A DNA stretch of 64,000 nt from Streptomyces sp. NBC_01198 (GTDB lineage: Bacteria; Actinomycetota; Actinomycetes; Streptomycetales; Streptomycetaceae), in assembly GCF_036010485.1 (NCBI RefSeq), contig NZ_CP108568.1, positions 6,866,001 to 6,930,000 of the forward strand, written 5' to 3'. Both the position numbers and the translations under genes were made by a program. Position 1 is the first letter of the stretch. Each line of letters starts with the position of its first letter. Positions 14,993 through 23,875 of the stretch are shown here, one piece after another. The notes under the pieces were generated by a model. It did not search any database and had not been told where the DNA came from. It was given only the letters and a program-made list of their open reading frames with translations.

Positions 14993-17233
14993 GTGACCCA
15001 GGTATCCGCCGGGCCCGGCACGCCGGCCCGCACCCCCCGCCACCGCAGACGAACGGCCGCCCTCGCGGCGGCGCTTCTGATACCCGTCGGCGCCGGCGTC
15101 GCACTGGTCTCCGCCCCCGACGCCGGGGCCGCGACCATCCCCACGGCCGCGGCCACCGTCACCGGTGTGGGCAGCGGCAAATGCGTGGACGCCCGTGCCG
15201 CCGCCACCGGCAACGGCACCGCCGTCCAGCAGTACACCTGCAACGGCAGCACCGCACAGCAGTGGCAGTTCACCGCCACCGACAGCGGCTACTACCGGAT
15301 CGGCGCCGCCTCGGCCCCCAGCCAGGTCTGGGACGAGACCAACGTGTCCACCGCCGACGGGGCGCCCACCCAGCTGTGGCTGTACGGCGGCGGCTCCAAC
15401 CAGCAGTGGCAGCCGGTCGCCGAGTCCAGCGGCGCCTTCCACTTCGTCAACCGCAACAGCGGCAAGTGCCTCGACGTGCCGAGCGCCTCCACCGCGGACA
15501 GCGTCCAGCTCCAGCAGTTCACCTGCAACGGCAGCGCGGCGCAGTCCTTCAACGTCAGCGGCTCCGGCGGCGGCACCACGCCCCCGCCCACCGGCAACGA
15601 CCCCGACCTCGGCCCCAACGTGGTCACCTTCGACCCGTCGATGTCGGCCTCGTCGATCCAGTCCCGGCTGAACACCGTCTTCAACCAGCAGCAGACCAAC
15701 CAGTTCGGCGGCCAGCGCTACGCCGTGCTGTTCAAGCCCGGCACCTACAGCGCCGACGTCAACGTCGGCTTCTACACCGAGGTCGCCGGACTCGGCCTGA
15801 ACCCCGACGACGTCACCATCAACGGCGCCGTGCACGCGGAGGCCGACTGGTTCCAGGGCAACGCGACCCAGAACTTCTGGCGCGACGCCGAGAACATGTC
15901 GGTCAACCCCACCGGCGGCACCGACCGCTGGGCCGTCTCGCAGGCCGCGCCCTACCGGCGGATGCACGTACGCGGTAACCTGGCGCTGGACGACGGCGGC
16001 TGGTCCAGCGGCGGCTTCATCTCCGACACCAAGGTCGACGGCCAGATCCGCTCCGGCTCCCAGCAGCAGTTCCTCACCCGGGACTCGACGATGGGCAGCT
16101 GGTCGGGCTCCAACTGGAACATGGTCTTCGTCGGCGACCAGGGCGCTCCCGCCCAGTCCTTCCCGACCTACACCACGGTCGCCTCCTCGCCCACCATCCG
16201 CGAGAAGCCGTTCCTGTACGTCGACGGCTCGGGCAACTACCAGGTCTTCGTGCCCGCGCTGCAGTCCAACGCCTCCGGCACCACCTGGAGCGGCAAGACC
16301 CCGCAGGGCCAGTCGCTGCCCATCGACCAGTTCTACATCGTCAAGCCCGGCGCCACCGCGTCCGACATCAACGCGGCCCTCGCGGCGGGCAAGAACCTGC
16401 TGGTCACCCCCGGCGTCTACCACCTCAACCAGACGCTGAACATCACCCGTCCCGACACCGTCGTGCTGGGTCTCGGCCTGGCCACGCTGGTGCCCGACAA
16501 CGGGATCACCGCGATCAGCACCTCGGACGTCGACGGCATCAAGCTGGCCGGCCTGCTGATCGACGCCGGCACCACCAACTCCCAGCAGCTGATGCAGATC
16601 GGCCCGGCCGGCTCGTCCGCGACCCACGCGACCGACCCGACCAGCCTGTCCGACGTCTTCTTCCGGATCGGCGGCGCCACCGTCGGCAAGGCCACCCAGT
16701 CGCTGGTGATCAACAGCAGCAACACGATCATCGACCACACCTGGATCTGGCGCGCCGACCACGGCAACGGCGGCACGGTCGGCTGGACCACCAACACCGC
16801 GGACACCGGACTGGTGGTCAACGGCAACAACGTGACGGCGTACGGCCTGTTCGTCGAGCACTTCCAGAAAACCCAGGTGCTGTGGAACGGCCAGGGCGGC
16901 AGAACCTACTTCTTCCAGAACGAGATGCCCTACGATCCGCCCAACCAGGGCGCCTGGATGAACGGTTCGTCGCAGGGCTACCCCGCCTACAAGGTCGCCG
17001 ACTCGGTGACCAGCCATGAGGCCTGGGGACTTGGCAGCTACTGCTACTTCAGCTCCAACCCCTCGGTGGTCTCCGCCAACGCCTTCCAGGTGCCCAACAC
17101 CTCCGGCGTGCGCTTCCACGACATGGTGACCGTCTCGCTGGGCGGCACCGGCACGATCAGCCATGTCATCAACACCACGGGTGCCGCCGTGAACAGCGGC
17201 CACCAGGTCACGGACCTGACCAGCTACCCGTAA
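14993..17233 (+). CDS. Secreted ricin-lectin plus right-handed beta-helix protein (putative polysaccharide-active enzyme)
   Basis: A 746-residue secreted protein. GTG 14993 follows GAGGAG. The signal peptide ends near DAGA-A (about residue 46). Residues 48-190 are a ricin B-type trefoil with repeated QQW/QQ-type blocks (NGTAVQQYTC, NQQWQPV, SGKCLDVPSA). After a GTTPPP linker, residues about 205-746 form a pectin-lyase-like beta-helix with two halves, each starting with a flexible-gate type segment (ASSIQSRLNTVF and ASDINAALAAGK). This pattern resembles large fungal and actinomycete beta-helix hydrolases such as GH55, but I see no diagnostic catalytic motif and do not assign a family. Neighbouring GH87 and GH18 genes suggest a role in degrading fungal wall polymers. 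Confidence 0.75.
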   Translation: MTQVSAGPGTPARTPRHRRRTAALAAALLIPVGAGVALVSAPDAGAATIPTAAATVTGVGSGKCVDARAAATGNGTAVQQYTCNGSTAQQWQFTATDSGYYRIGAASAPSQVWDETNVSTADGAPTQLWLYGGGSNQQWQPVAESSGAFHFVNRNSGKCLDVPSASTADSVQLQQFTCNGSAAQSFNVSGSGGGTTPPPTGNDPDLGPNVVTFDPSMSASSIQSRLNTVFNQQQTNQFGGQRYAVLFKPGTYSADVNVGFYTEVAGLGLNPDDVTINGAVHAEADWFQGNATQNFWRDAENMSVNPTGGTDRWAVSQAAPYRRMHVRGNLALDDGGWSSGGFISDTKVDGQIRSGSQQQFLTRDSTMGSWSGSNWNMVFVGDQGAPAQSFPTYTTVASSPTIREKPFLYVDGSGNYQVFVPALQSNASGTTWSGKTPQGQSLPIDQFYIVKPGATASDINAALAAGKNLLVTPGVYHLNQTLNITRPDTVVLGLGLATLVPDNGITAISTSDVDGIKLAGLLIDAGTTNSQQLMQIGPAGSSATHATDPTSLSDVFFRIGGATVGKATQSLVINSSNTIIDHTWIWRADHGNGGTVGWTTNTADTGLVVNGNNVTAYGLFVEHFQKTQVLWNGQGGRTYFFQNEMPYDPPNQGAWMNGSSQGYPAYKVADSVTSHEAWGLGSYCYFSSNPSVVSANAFQVPNTSGVRFHDMVTVSLGGTGTISHVINTTGAAVNSGHQVTDLTSYP

Positions 17234-17248
17234 CCGGTCCGCAGGAAA

Positions 17249-17298
17249 ACAGACCCGGCCGACCCATCCCCCCACGGGTGGGCCGGCCGGGCGTCTGT
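17249..17298. terminator. Bidirectional terminator
   Basis: A long hairpin with arms 17249-17266 and 17279-17298. ACAGAC, CCGGCC and CCCA blocks pair across small bulges. It lies between convergent genes ending at 17233 and 17355 and can serve both. Confidence 0.7.
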
Positions 17299-17354
17299 CA
17301 GGCCGTGCGCCCCAGGGCGCTCCGGCCGGTCGAGCTCGGTGGCAGCGACGCGAG

Positions 17355-18458
17355 TCAGGTGAGCGTCGCTGCCACCGGGTCCCAGCCCTCCGGCAGTACC
17401 GGCACCGCCGGGGCGCCGGACTCCAGCGGCAGTACGGTGTGCCGGTCCGCGGACTCGGTGATGGTGGACATCAACTCCAGCACGTGCTGGGCCAGTTCAC
17501 CCGAGGCGCGGTGCTCGGTGCCGCCCCGGATGGCGCGGGCCATGTCGAGCACGCCCATGCCGCGTCCGGCGGTGGAGCCGGTCACCGGCAGCTCCCGCCA
17601 GTCCTCCTCGCCGAACGCCTGCACCTGCAGCGGTCCGTCGAACCTGTTCGGGTCGGGCAGCGACAGCGTCCCCTCGGTGCCGGTGATCTCGATCATCCGG
17701 CGGGAGACCGCCGAGTCGAAGCTGAAGGTCGCCGACGCGCTCGGGCCGCTCGCGAAGTCCAGCAGCGCCTGCACATGGGTCGGCACCTCCACCGCGAAGG
17801 AGACACCCGCCTTCGGCCCTGAACCGATCACCCGCTCGGCACGCGCCTGCCGGGCCGTCGCCGACACCCGGCTCACCGGGCCGAACAGCGCGACCAGCGC
17901 CGTCAGGTAGTACGGGCCGATGTCGAACAGCGGCCCGGCGCCGTACTGGAACAGGAACTCCGGGCTCGGGTGCCACTTCTCCGGGCCGGGTCCCTGGGTC
18001 ACCGCCGTCACCGCGACCGGCTCGCCGATCACGCCCGAGCTGACCGCCCGCGCGGCGGACTGGAGCCCGGCGCCCAGGAAGGTGTCGGGCGCGCTGCCCA
18101 CCCGCAGGCCGGCGGCATGCGCCTCGGCGAGGATCTTCGCCCCGTCGGCCGGCGCGAGGGCCAGCGGCTTCTCGCCGTAGACGTGCTTGCCCGCCCGCAG
18201 CGCGGCACCGGCCACCTCGGCGTGCGCGGCCGGGATGGTGAGGTTCACGACGATCTCGACCTCGGGTATCGCCAGCACCGAGGTGACGTCCCCGGCCTCG
18301 GGCACCCCGTGGGCGTCCGCGGCGGCCCGCGCCCGCTCGACGTCCAGGTCGGCCACCGCGAGCACCCGCACATCGGCGAAGGTCGACAGCGCCGTCAGGT
18401 ACTGCGTGCTGATCACCCCGGCGCCGACCAGGGCGACGCCGACAGGTCCGCTGGTCAT
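17355..18458 (-). CDS. Gfo/Idh/MocA-family oxidoreductase (last gene of sugar operon)
   Basis: A 367-residue NAD(P)-dependent dehydrogenase. The N-terminal Rossmann motif is VALVGAGVIS, the EKPLA signature follows (GEKPLAL), and the second domain carries D-x-x-x-H-like residues in GPLFDIGPYYLTALV. Such enzymes oxidise or reduce hydroxyl groups of sugars, inositols or their derivatives. The start overlaps the stop of the upstream isomerase gene (ATGA, 18455-18458), so translation is coupled. It is the fourth gene of the operon starting at 21319. The substrate cannot be inferred; paired Gfo/Idh/MocA and TIM-barrel genes are common in myo-inositol, trehalose or uncommon hexose catabolism. Confidence 0.9.
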   Translation of the reverse strand: MTSGPVGVALVGAGVISTQYLTALSTFADVRVLAVADLDVERARAAADAHGVPEAGDVTSVLAIPEVEIVVNLTIPAAHAEVAGAALRAGKHVYGEKPLALAPADGAKILAEAHAAGLRVGSAPDTFLGAGLQSAARAVSSGVIGEPVAVTAVTQGPGPEKWHPSPEFLFQYGAGPLFDIGPYYLTALVALFGPVSRVSATARQARAERVIGSGPKAGVSFAVEVPTHVQALLDFASGPSASATFSFDSAVSRRMIEITGTEGTLSLPDPNRFDGPLQVQAFGEEDWRELPVTGSTAGRGMGVLDMARAIRGGTEHRASGELAQHVLELMSTITESADRHTVLPLESGAPAVPVLPEGWDPVAATLT

Positions 18459-19201
18459 GAACGCCCCTCAAGTGCGGTCAGGTAGGCGTGGCTCTCGGCG
18501 ACGGCCTCGAAGACGTCGCCGGCGCAGCTGTCCAGCTCCACGATGCGCACCGCCTCCGGCGCCGCCGCGAGGATCGACGGCACGTCGATGGTGCCCTTGC
18601 CGACCGCGGTGTGCGGCTCCCCCTTGACGCCGGGACCGTCCTTGACGTGCAGCGCCAGCACCCGGTCGCCGAGCGAGCCCAGCAGTTCGGGTACGTCGGC
18701 GCCGCCGACCGCCGCCCAGTAGGTGTCGACCTCCAGGAAGACCTCCGGCGCGAGCAGCCCGGCCAGCACCTCCAGCGCGGTCCGGCCCTCGAAGCGCGGC
18801 TCGATCTCCCACCAGTGGTTGTGGTAGCCGATCCGCATCCCGTGCTCGGCGGCCTTGGCCGCGAACCCGTTCAGCGTGTCGGCGACCCGCTGGAGCCCGT
18901 CGGCGCTGGTGAACTCGTCGTGGTCGATCCCGCCGGGGATGATCGCCAGGTCGGTGCCGATGGTGCCGACCGCGTCGAACACCTCCCCGGCGTCCTTGCT
19001 GAACAGCGCGTAGGCGTGGGTGCTGGTGACGCTCAGCCCCAGCTGGTCCGCGGTCCTGCGGAAGCCGGCCGGGTCCGCAGTCGGGTCGTAGGGCTCCACC
19101 GAGCGGTAGCCGATCTCGGCGAGCCGGGTCAGCGTGCCGTCGCGGTCGGCGGCGATCTGGTCCCGGAGGGTGTAGAGCTGGATGCTCAGGGGCGTTGCCA
19201 T
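18455..19201 (-). CDS. Sugar phosphate isomerase/epimerase (AP-endonuclease-2-like TIM barrel)
   Basis: A 248-residue protein of the xylose-isomerase-like TIM-barrel superfamily. Metal ligands and active-site residues typical of the fold are seen: YHNHWWE around residue 130, LEVDTYW around residue 160, LHVKDG around residue 186 and a final Glu in VRIVELDSC. The probable reaction is isomerisation or epimerisation of a keto-sugar or 2-keto-inositol-like intermediate. The ATG at 19201 has AGGAGG 10 bases upstream; an extended frame to 19522 only overlaps the neighbouring gene. It lies 94 bp downstream of the related isomerase gene and overlaps the oxidoreductase by 4 nt. Confidence 0.88.
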   Translation of the reverse strand: MATPLSIQLYTLRDQIAADRDGTLTRLAEIGYRSVEPYDPTADPAGFRRTADQLGLSVTSTHAYALFSKDAGEVFDAVGTIGTDLAIIPGGIDHDEFTSADGLQRVADTLNGFAAKAAEHGMRIGYHNHWWEIEPRFEGRTALEVLAGLLAPEVFLEVDTYWAAVGGADVPELLGSLGDRVLALHVKDGPGVKGEPHTAVGKGTIDVPSILAAAPEAVRIVELDSCAGDVFEAVAESHAYLTALEGRS

Positions 19202-19295
19202 CGAAACGATGCCTCCTGGAAATGCGGCAGGTGCGGTACGGGCGGTACGGGTGCGGCCCGGCGGAGCCGCGCGGTCGGTGGGGCGGGAGCGGACG

Positions 19296-20216
19296 TCAGC
19301 CCACGATGAGCGGGCGCAGCGTCCGGTGGGCGATCTCCAGCCCCTGGGTGATCCTGGTGGTGTCCCCGCTCCACACGGGGTCCTCGTGCTCCACGGACAG
19401 GACCCCGGTGAAGCCGCCCTCGTAAAGGGTGTCCACGATCCGGCGCCAGTCCACATCGCCGAGCCCCGGCACCCGGTAGCGCCACCAGCCGCTGTCCCAG
19501 CCGTCGGCGCGCTCCACCGCACGGCCGAGGAAGCCGTAGCGGTCCCTGGCCCGCGGGTCGAGCTGCGCGTCCTTGGCCTGGGCGTGCGGGATGCGGTCGA
19601 CGTACGGGTGCAGCGCCGTCACCGGGTCGATGCCCAGCCAGAGCAGGTGCGAGGGGTCGTAGTTGAGGTAGAGGCCGAGGTCGAACATCCACTCCCACAA
19701 CTCGGGGGAGTAGGCGAGGTTGCCAGGGTAGCCGTCGGGGTGCCAGCCCTCCATCACGCAGTTCTCGATGATGATCCGCACGCCGCGCTCGCCGGCGTAC
19801 TCCACCAGCGGGGGCAGCTCGCGCTCGGCCTGCGCGATGTTCTCCTTCACCGACAGGCCCGGGTGCCGGCCGATGAAGGTGCCGACGTACGGCACGCCGA
19901 GCAGCGCCGCCGCGTCGACGTTCGCCCGTACGTGGGCGGCGATCTCGGACCTGCGGGCCGGGTCGGGGTGCAGGTTGTTCTCGTAGTAGGCCAGCGCCGA
20001 GAGCGTCAGCCCGTGCTGCTCGAACAGCGCGCGCACCTCGTCGGCCTGCCGCTTGCCGAAGTCGGTGACGTCGATGTGGCTGGCCTCGAAGTCCCGTGAC
20101 CCGGTGGACGGCCAGGTGGCCACCTCCAGCGCCTGGTAGTCGTGCGAGGCCGCCCACGCGGCGATCTCGTCCAGCTGCAGCTGCGGCAGGCAGGCGGTCA
20201 GAAAGCCCAGCTTCAT
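19296..20216 (-). CDS. Sugar phosphate isomerase/epimerase (TIM barrel)
   Basis: A 306-residue xylose-isomerase-like TIM-barrel protein beginning MKLGFLTACLPQ. Conserved metal-site motifs are RIIIENCVMEG (Glu about 150), NYDPSHLLWLGID (Asp-x2-His), QAKDAQLD and a final LSVEHEDPVW (Glu-His). It differs clearly from the neighbouring 248-residue barrel protein, so the operon carries two non-redundant isomerases. It is separated by 2 bp from the upstream Gfo/Idh/MocA gene, implying tight co-translation. Function is inferred as a step in carbohydrate or inositol catabolism. Confidence 0.9.
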   Translation of the reverse strand: MKLGFLTACLPQLQLDEIAAWAASHDYQALEVATWPSTGSRDFEASHIDVTDFGKRQADEVRALFEQHGLTLSALAYYENNLHPDPARRSEIAAHVRANVDAAALLGVPYVGTFIGRHPGLSVKENIAQAERELPPLVEYAGERGVRIIIENCVMEGWHPDGYPGNLAYSPELWEWMFDLGLYLNYDPSHLLWLGIDPVTALHPYVDRIPHAQAKDAQLDPRARDRYGFLGRAVERADGWDSGWWRYRVPGLGDVDWRRIVDTLYEGGFTGVLSVEHEDPVWSGDTTRITQGLEIAHRTLRPLIVG

Positions 20217-20218
20217 AG

Positions 20219-21319
20219 TCAGGAGACCTCTTTCCAGGAACGGTCCGCCGCCGACTCCAGTACGGCCTCGGTGAGGCGCACCATGCGGGCGGCGTCGTCG
20301 AAGGTGGGGAAGGCCCCACCGGTGCCGTCCTCGCGAACGGCGGCGTGCACATCGCGGACGAAGGCGGCGAAGCAGTCGAGATAGCCCATCGGGTGCCCGC
20401 CGGGCACCACCGAGAGCCGGGCCGCGGCGCGGGACAGGACGGCGGGGTCGCGCTGCACCGCCGCGTTCTCGCCGCGGCTGCCCACGAAGAGTGTCTCCGG
20501 ATTCTCCTGGTCGAAGGCCAGCGACGTGGCGCTGCCGTCCACCTCGAACCACAGCCGGTTCTTCCGGCCGGGGGAGATCTGCGAGACCGTCACGGTCCCG
20601 GAGGCGCCGCGGTCGGTGCGGAACAGCAGCAGCACCGCGTCCTCGGTGGCCGGCAGCCCGCCGTCCCTGGGGAGCGTCCTGGTCGCCGCGGTCAGCTCGC
20701 TGATCCGGTGGCCGGTCACCCACTCGACCAGGTCGCACCAGTGCGAGCCGATGTCGGCGAAGGCCCGGGACGGGCCGCCGGCCACCGCGTCCACCCGCCA
20801 GTTGGTGTCGCCCGGCTCGGACAGCCAGTCCTGCAGGTAGTGCCCGTGCAGCAGGCGTACGTCGCCGGCCCGGCCGTCGAGCACCCGGGCCCGCGCCTCG
20901 GCCGCCATCGGGTGGTAGCGGTAGACGAAGGGCACCGCGGCCACCCGGCCGGACTCCGCCGCGAGCGCCGCCAGCGCGTCCGCGGTGGCCGACGAGGTGG
21001 TCAGCGGCTTCTCGCAGACCACGTGCTTGCCGGCCCGCAGCGCCAGCTCGGCCAGGCCGGCGTGCGCGTCGTTGGGCGTGCAGATGTGCACCACGTCCAC
21101 GTCGTCGCTGGTGACCAGTTCCTCCGAGCTGTCGAAGGCCCGCTCCACGCCGAGCGCGGCAGCGGCTTCCTTCGCCCGTGCCGGACTGGAAGCGCTGATA
21201 CCGACCACCGGTGCGCCCGTACGGCGCACGGCGTCCAGATGCACACGCCCGATCATCCCCGCGCCGGCGATCGCCGTACGCAGCGACGAATGCGACGCGG
21301 TCGTTGACATCCCGCCCAC
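20219..21319 (-). CDS. Gfo/Idh/MocA-family oxidoreductase (first gene of sugar operon)
   Basis: A 366-residue NAD(P)-dependent sugar dehydrogenase with Rossmann motif AIAGAGMIGRVH, the C-E-K-P-L signature (VVCEKPLT) and the second-domain motif FADIGSHWCDLVEWV carrying the Asp-x3-His catalytic pattern. I chose GTG at 21319 because GGGAGG lies 6 bases upstream; ATG at 21310 is the alternative. It heads a four-gene minus-strand operon and is divergent from the ROK gene across a 125-bp promoter region. That arrangement suggests the ROK protein controls it. Confidence 0.92.
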   Translation of the reverse strand: MGGMSTTASHSSLRTAIAGAGMIGRVHLDAVRRTGAPVVGISASSPARAKEAAAALGVERAFDSSEELVTSDDVDVVHICTPNDAHAGLAELALRAGKHVVCEKPLTTSSATADALAALAAESGRVAAVPFVYRYHPMAAEARARVLDGRAGDVRLLHGHYLQDWLSEPGDTNWRVDAVAGGPSRAFADIGSHWCDLVEWVTGHRISELTAATRTLPRDGGLPATEDAVLLLFRTDRGASGTVTVSQISPGRKNRLWFEVDGSATSLAFDQENPETLFVGSRGENAAVQRDPAVLSRAAARLSVVPGGHPMGYLDCFAAFVRDVHAAVREDGTGGAFPTFDDAARMVRLTEAVLESAADRSWKEVS

Positions 21320-21347
21320 AAATGGCCTCCCATTCCGCTTGCTTGAA

Positions 21348-21397
21348 ACGCTAGTCATCACTCTTTCGGTTGACAATGGCAAGATTTCCGCTAACTT
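21348..21397. promoter_or_regulatory. Divergent promoters with overlapping -35 boxes
   Basis: Plus strand: TTGACA at 21370-21375, 16 bp, TAACTT at 21392-21397, toward the ROK gene. Minus strand: TTGTCA (complement of 21371-21376), 17 bp, TAGCGT (complement of 21348-21353), toward the sugar operon. The two -35 hexamers share five bases, so one polymerase should exclude the other. AT content is high for this genome. Confidence 0.65.
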
Positions 21398-21444
21398 CTG
21401 TCATAAATCCGCCGGACGACAGCCCGACGAAAGGCAGCCCCCAG

Positions 21445-22626
21445 GTGACCGCAGCAAGCGACCGGCAGTTGACCGCGCTCAGCGAACTGGCCGGCCTGGT
21501 GGCCGGGGGCGTCACCCGGCGCAGCCAACTCGCCACCGCCACCGGCCTGTCACGGGCCGCGGTCGCCCAGCGGGTCGACCTGCTGATCGCCAAGGGCCTG
21601 CTGGTCGAGACCGGTACGGTGGCCACCGAACGCGGCCGGCCGCCGCTGACCCTGCAACTGGCCTCCGCATCGGCCGTGGTGTGCGCCGTCGACCTCGGCG
21701 CCACCCACAGCACGGTCGCCGTCGCCGACCTCGGCGGCACGGTGCTCGCCGAGGCCACCGAGGACCTGGACATCAACGGCGGGCCCGAGGCGGTGCTCAC
21801 CGGCCTGCACAAGCAGCTCGGCCGGCTGCTCACCGACGCAGGGCACCCCGCCGAGCACGTACGGGCGATCAGCATCGGCCTGCCGGGACCGGTCGAGGCC
21901 AGCACGGGCACGGTCATCCGCCCGCCGATCATGCGCGGCTGGGACGGCTACCGGGTGCCGTCCTTCTTCGCCGACCGCTACCGGGCCCCGGTCCTGGTCG
22001 ACAACGACGTGAACATGATGGCGCTGGGCGAGTACGGGCACCGCCCGGCGACCGCCCACCTGCTGTACGTCAAGGTCGGTACCGGCATCGGCTGCGGCAT
22101 CGTCTCCGGCGGTGTCGTGCACCGCGGCGCGACCGGGGCGGCGGGCGACATCGGCCACATCAGGGTGCCCGGGCACGACGAGGTGCTGTGCCGCTGCGGC
22201 AACACCGGGTGCGTCGAGGCCGTCGCCTCCGGTGCCGCGATCGCCGCGACGCTGCGCGAGGCGGGCCTGCCCGTCGAGCACGTCGCCGACGTCGTCCGGC
22301 TGGTCGCGGCCGGCGACCCGCTGGCCCGCCGCCAGGTCAGGCTGGCCGCGCAGCGGCTCGGCGACGTCATCGCCCTGCTGGTCAGCTTCTACAACCCCGA
22401 CACCATCGTGCTCGGCGGCAGCATCGCCAGCCTGCACGACGACCTGCTCGCCGACATCCGGGCCGCCGTCTACCGCCGGGCCCTGCCGCTGGCCACCCGC
22501 ACCGTCGCCATCGAGACCACGCTGCTGGGGCGGCGGGCCGGCATCGAGGGCGCCAGGCGGCTCGCCGTGCAGCACCTGCTCTCGCCCGAGGGGATCGGGC
22601 AGATGCTGGCGGCCTCCCCGGGGTAG
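21445..22626 (+). CDS. ROK-family transcriptional regulator
   Basis: About 393 residues from the GTG at 21445: an N-terminal winged helix (residues about 5-65, GVTRRSQLATATGLSRAAVAQRVDLL) followed by a ROK sugar-kinase-like domain. The ATP-binding DLGATHST loop, the zinc-site pattern (GHIRV..CRCGNTGCVE) and the GTGIGCG motif are all present. Such proteins usually repress sugar genes and respond to a carbohydrate. The frame opens at 21370, but TTGACA there looks like the -35 box, so the later GTG with AAGG upstream is preferred. It is divergent from the Gfo/Idh/MocA operon, its likely target. Confidence 0.88.
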   Translation: MTAASDRQLTALSELAGLVAGGVTRRSQLATATGLSRAAVAQRVDLLIAKGLLVETGTVATERGRPPLTLQLASASAVVCAVDLGATHSTVAVADLGGTVLAEATEDLDINGGPEAVLTGLHKQLGRLLTDAGHPAEHVRAISIGLPGPVEASTGTVIRPPIMRGWDGYRVPSFFADRYRAPVLVDNDVNMMALGEYGHRPATAHLLYVKVGTGIGCGIVSGGVVHRGATGAAGDIGHIRVPGHDEVLCRCGNTGCVEAVASGAAIAATLREAGLPVEHVADVVRLVAAGDPLARRQVRLAAQRLGDVIALLVSFYNPDTIVLGGSIASLHDDLLADIRAAVYRRALPLATRTVAIETTLLGRRAGIEGARRLAVQHLLSPEGIGQMLAASPG

Positions 22627-22725
22627 CCGCCCGGGGAGGGCGGAGCATAGGACAGGGGCCCCTATTTGGTTGCGCCTTTCACAGAACCACCGCCGATCGC
22701 CGCGACGGATGGGCATGCTGGTGCC

Positions 22726-23832
22726 ATGGAGTACTCCGGCGACGACGCCACCGTCTACCAGACCATCCGGGTCACCACCCCGGAGTCCCCGGTTGCGGCG
22801 CTCGCCGACGTGGAAGCGTGGAAGGCACGCAAGACGTACCCTTCCATGCTCTTCGCCGGCGGCCCGGTCTTCGGAGTCGCCAGGGAGAGACAGCCCGGCG
22901 GCTGGGTGCTCCAGCCGTTCTTCAGCGGGCTCGCCCCGCAGGACGCCAGGGACGGCCTCGGCTCCTACTTCCGCCGGGTGGCCAAGGAGACCGCCGACGG
23001 CGGGGACCTGCGGCACGCCGCCGAATACCAGGGCGCGGGCGAACTGCTGGACTGGGAGGCGCTCAACGACCTCACGGTGTGCGGACGCCGCTACCGCGTC
23101 GTGCGGGCGGAACGATTCATCCGGATGGGGCCCGACGGCCCCGAGCCGCCCCGGGTCACCGACCCGGACCCCAGCGCGCCCGGCGAGTCGCACGAGGGCC
23201 TGGACCCGGCCGCGGGACTGGTCATCGACCCCTACGACGCGACCGGCATCTCGGAGGGCATACTCAAGGCCGAACTCCTCGCGGCGCTGCGCAAGCACGG
23301 GACGGTGCCGAGCGACGTCCGCGACGACTCGCGGACCGCCGCCGCCGCGTACCCCGGCGGGGTGCTGCTGCCCGCCACCTTCATGACCGCCGAGCGCGAG
23401 GGCGGCCAGTGGCGGCCGGGCTCCAGCGGCACCGCCACGACGCCGCAGTCCGCACGGGACGCGCTGGCGATGCAGCTGCGGGTCATGGTGCCCTGGCAGC
23501 GCGACCTCACGGCCGAGCAGCGCTCCGTCTACAACGGCGCGGCCGACCGGCTGGACGCCGAACGCTGCGACGAACTCGACGTGGCCGGGCGGCACTTCCG
23601 CATCGTCCGGGTCGAGCGCCTGATCCGCGTCGGCCCCGACGGTCCCGAGGGCCCCCGCCCCTCCGACCCCGACCCCGTCCCCCCGGTCATGGTCCAGGAC
23701 CGCGAACTGCGCGCGCAGGGCGCCCCGCGGGACGAGGAGGACGGCGCGGAGGAACTCGACGAGAGCACCCAGAAGTTCCTCCGCCTCTTCGAGGAGGAAC
23801 GCCGCCGCCGCGAATCCCTCCGCCGCCGATAG
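22726..23832 (+). CDS. DUF5954-like hypothetical protein with internal duplication
   Basis: A 368-residue soluble protein, recognised only as resembling the DUF5954 family of streptomycetes. It contains two copies of a module of roughly 45 residues: one has LTVCGRRYRVVRAERFIRMG followed by PDGPEPPRVTDPDP, the other LDVAGRHFRIVRVERLIRVG followed by PDGPEGPRPSDPDP. The C-terminus is a charged helix (KFLRLFEEERRRRESLRRR). There is no signal peptide or membrane segment. The first half begins with YQTIRVTTPESPVAALADVEAW, common to the family. ATG 22726 has only a weak ribosome-binding site. The downstream intergenic space is the 146-bp tandem repeat. Confidence 0.75.
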   Translation: MEYSGDDATVYQTIRVTTPESPVAALADVEAWKARKTYPSMLFAGGPVFGVARERQPGGWVLQPFFSGLAPQDARDGLGSYFRRVAKETADGGDLRHAAEYQGAGELLDWEALNDLTVCGRRYRVVRAERFIRMGPDGPEPPRVTDPDPSAPGESHEGLDPAAGLVIDPYDATGISEGILKAELLAALRKHGTVPSDVRDDSRTAAAAYPGGVLLPATFMTAEREGGQWRPGSSGTATTPQSARDALAMQLRVMVPWQRDLTAEQRSVYNGAADRLDAERCDELDVAGRHFRIVRVERLIRVGPDGPEGPRPSDPDPVPPVMVQDRELRAQGAPRDEEDGAEELDESTQKFLRLFEEERRRRESLRRR

Positions 23833-23875
23833 CCCCCCAGACTTCACGCAGTTGCGGGGTAACGGACCCCCAACC

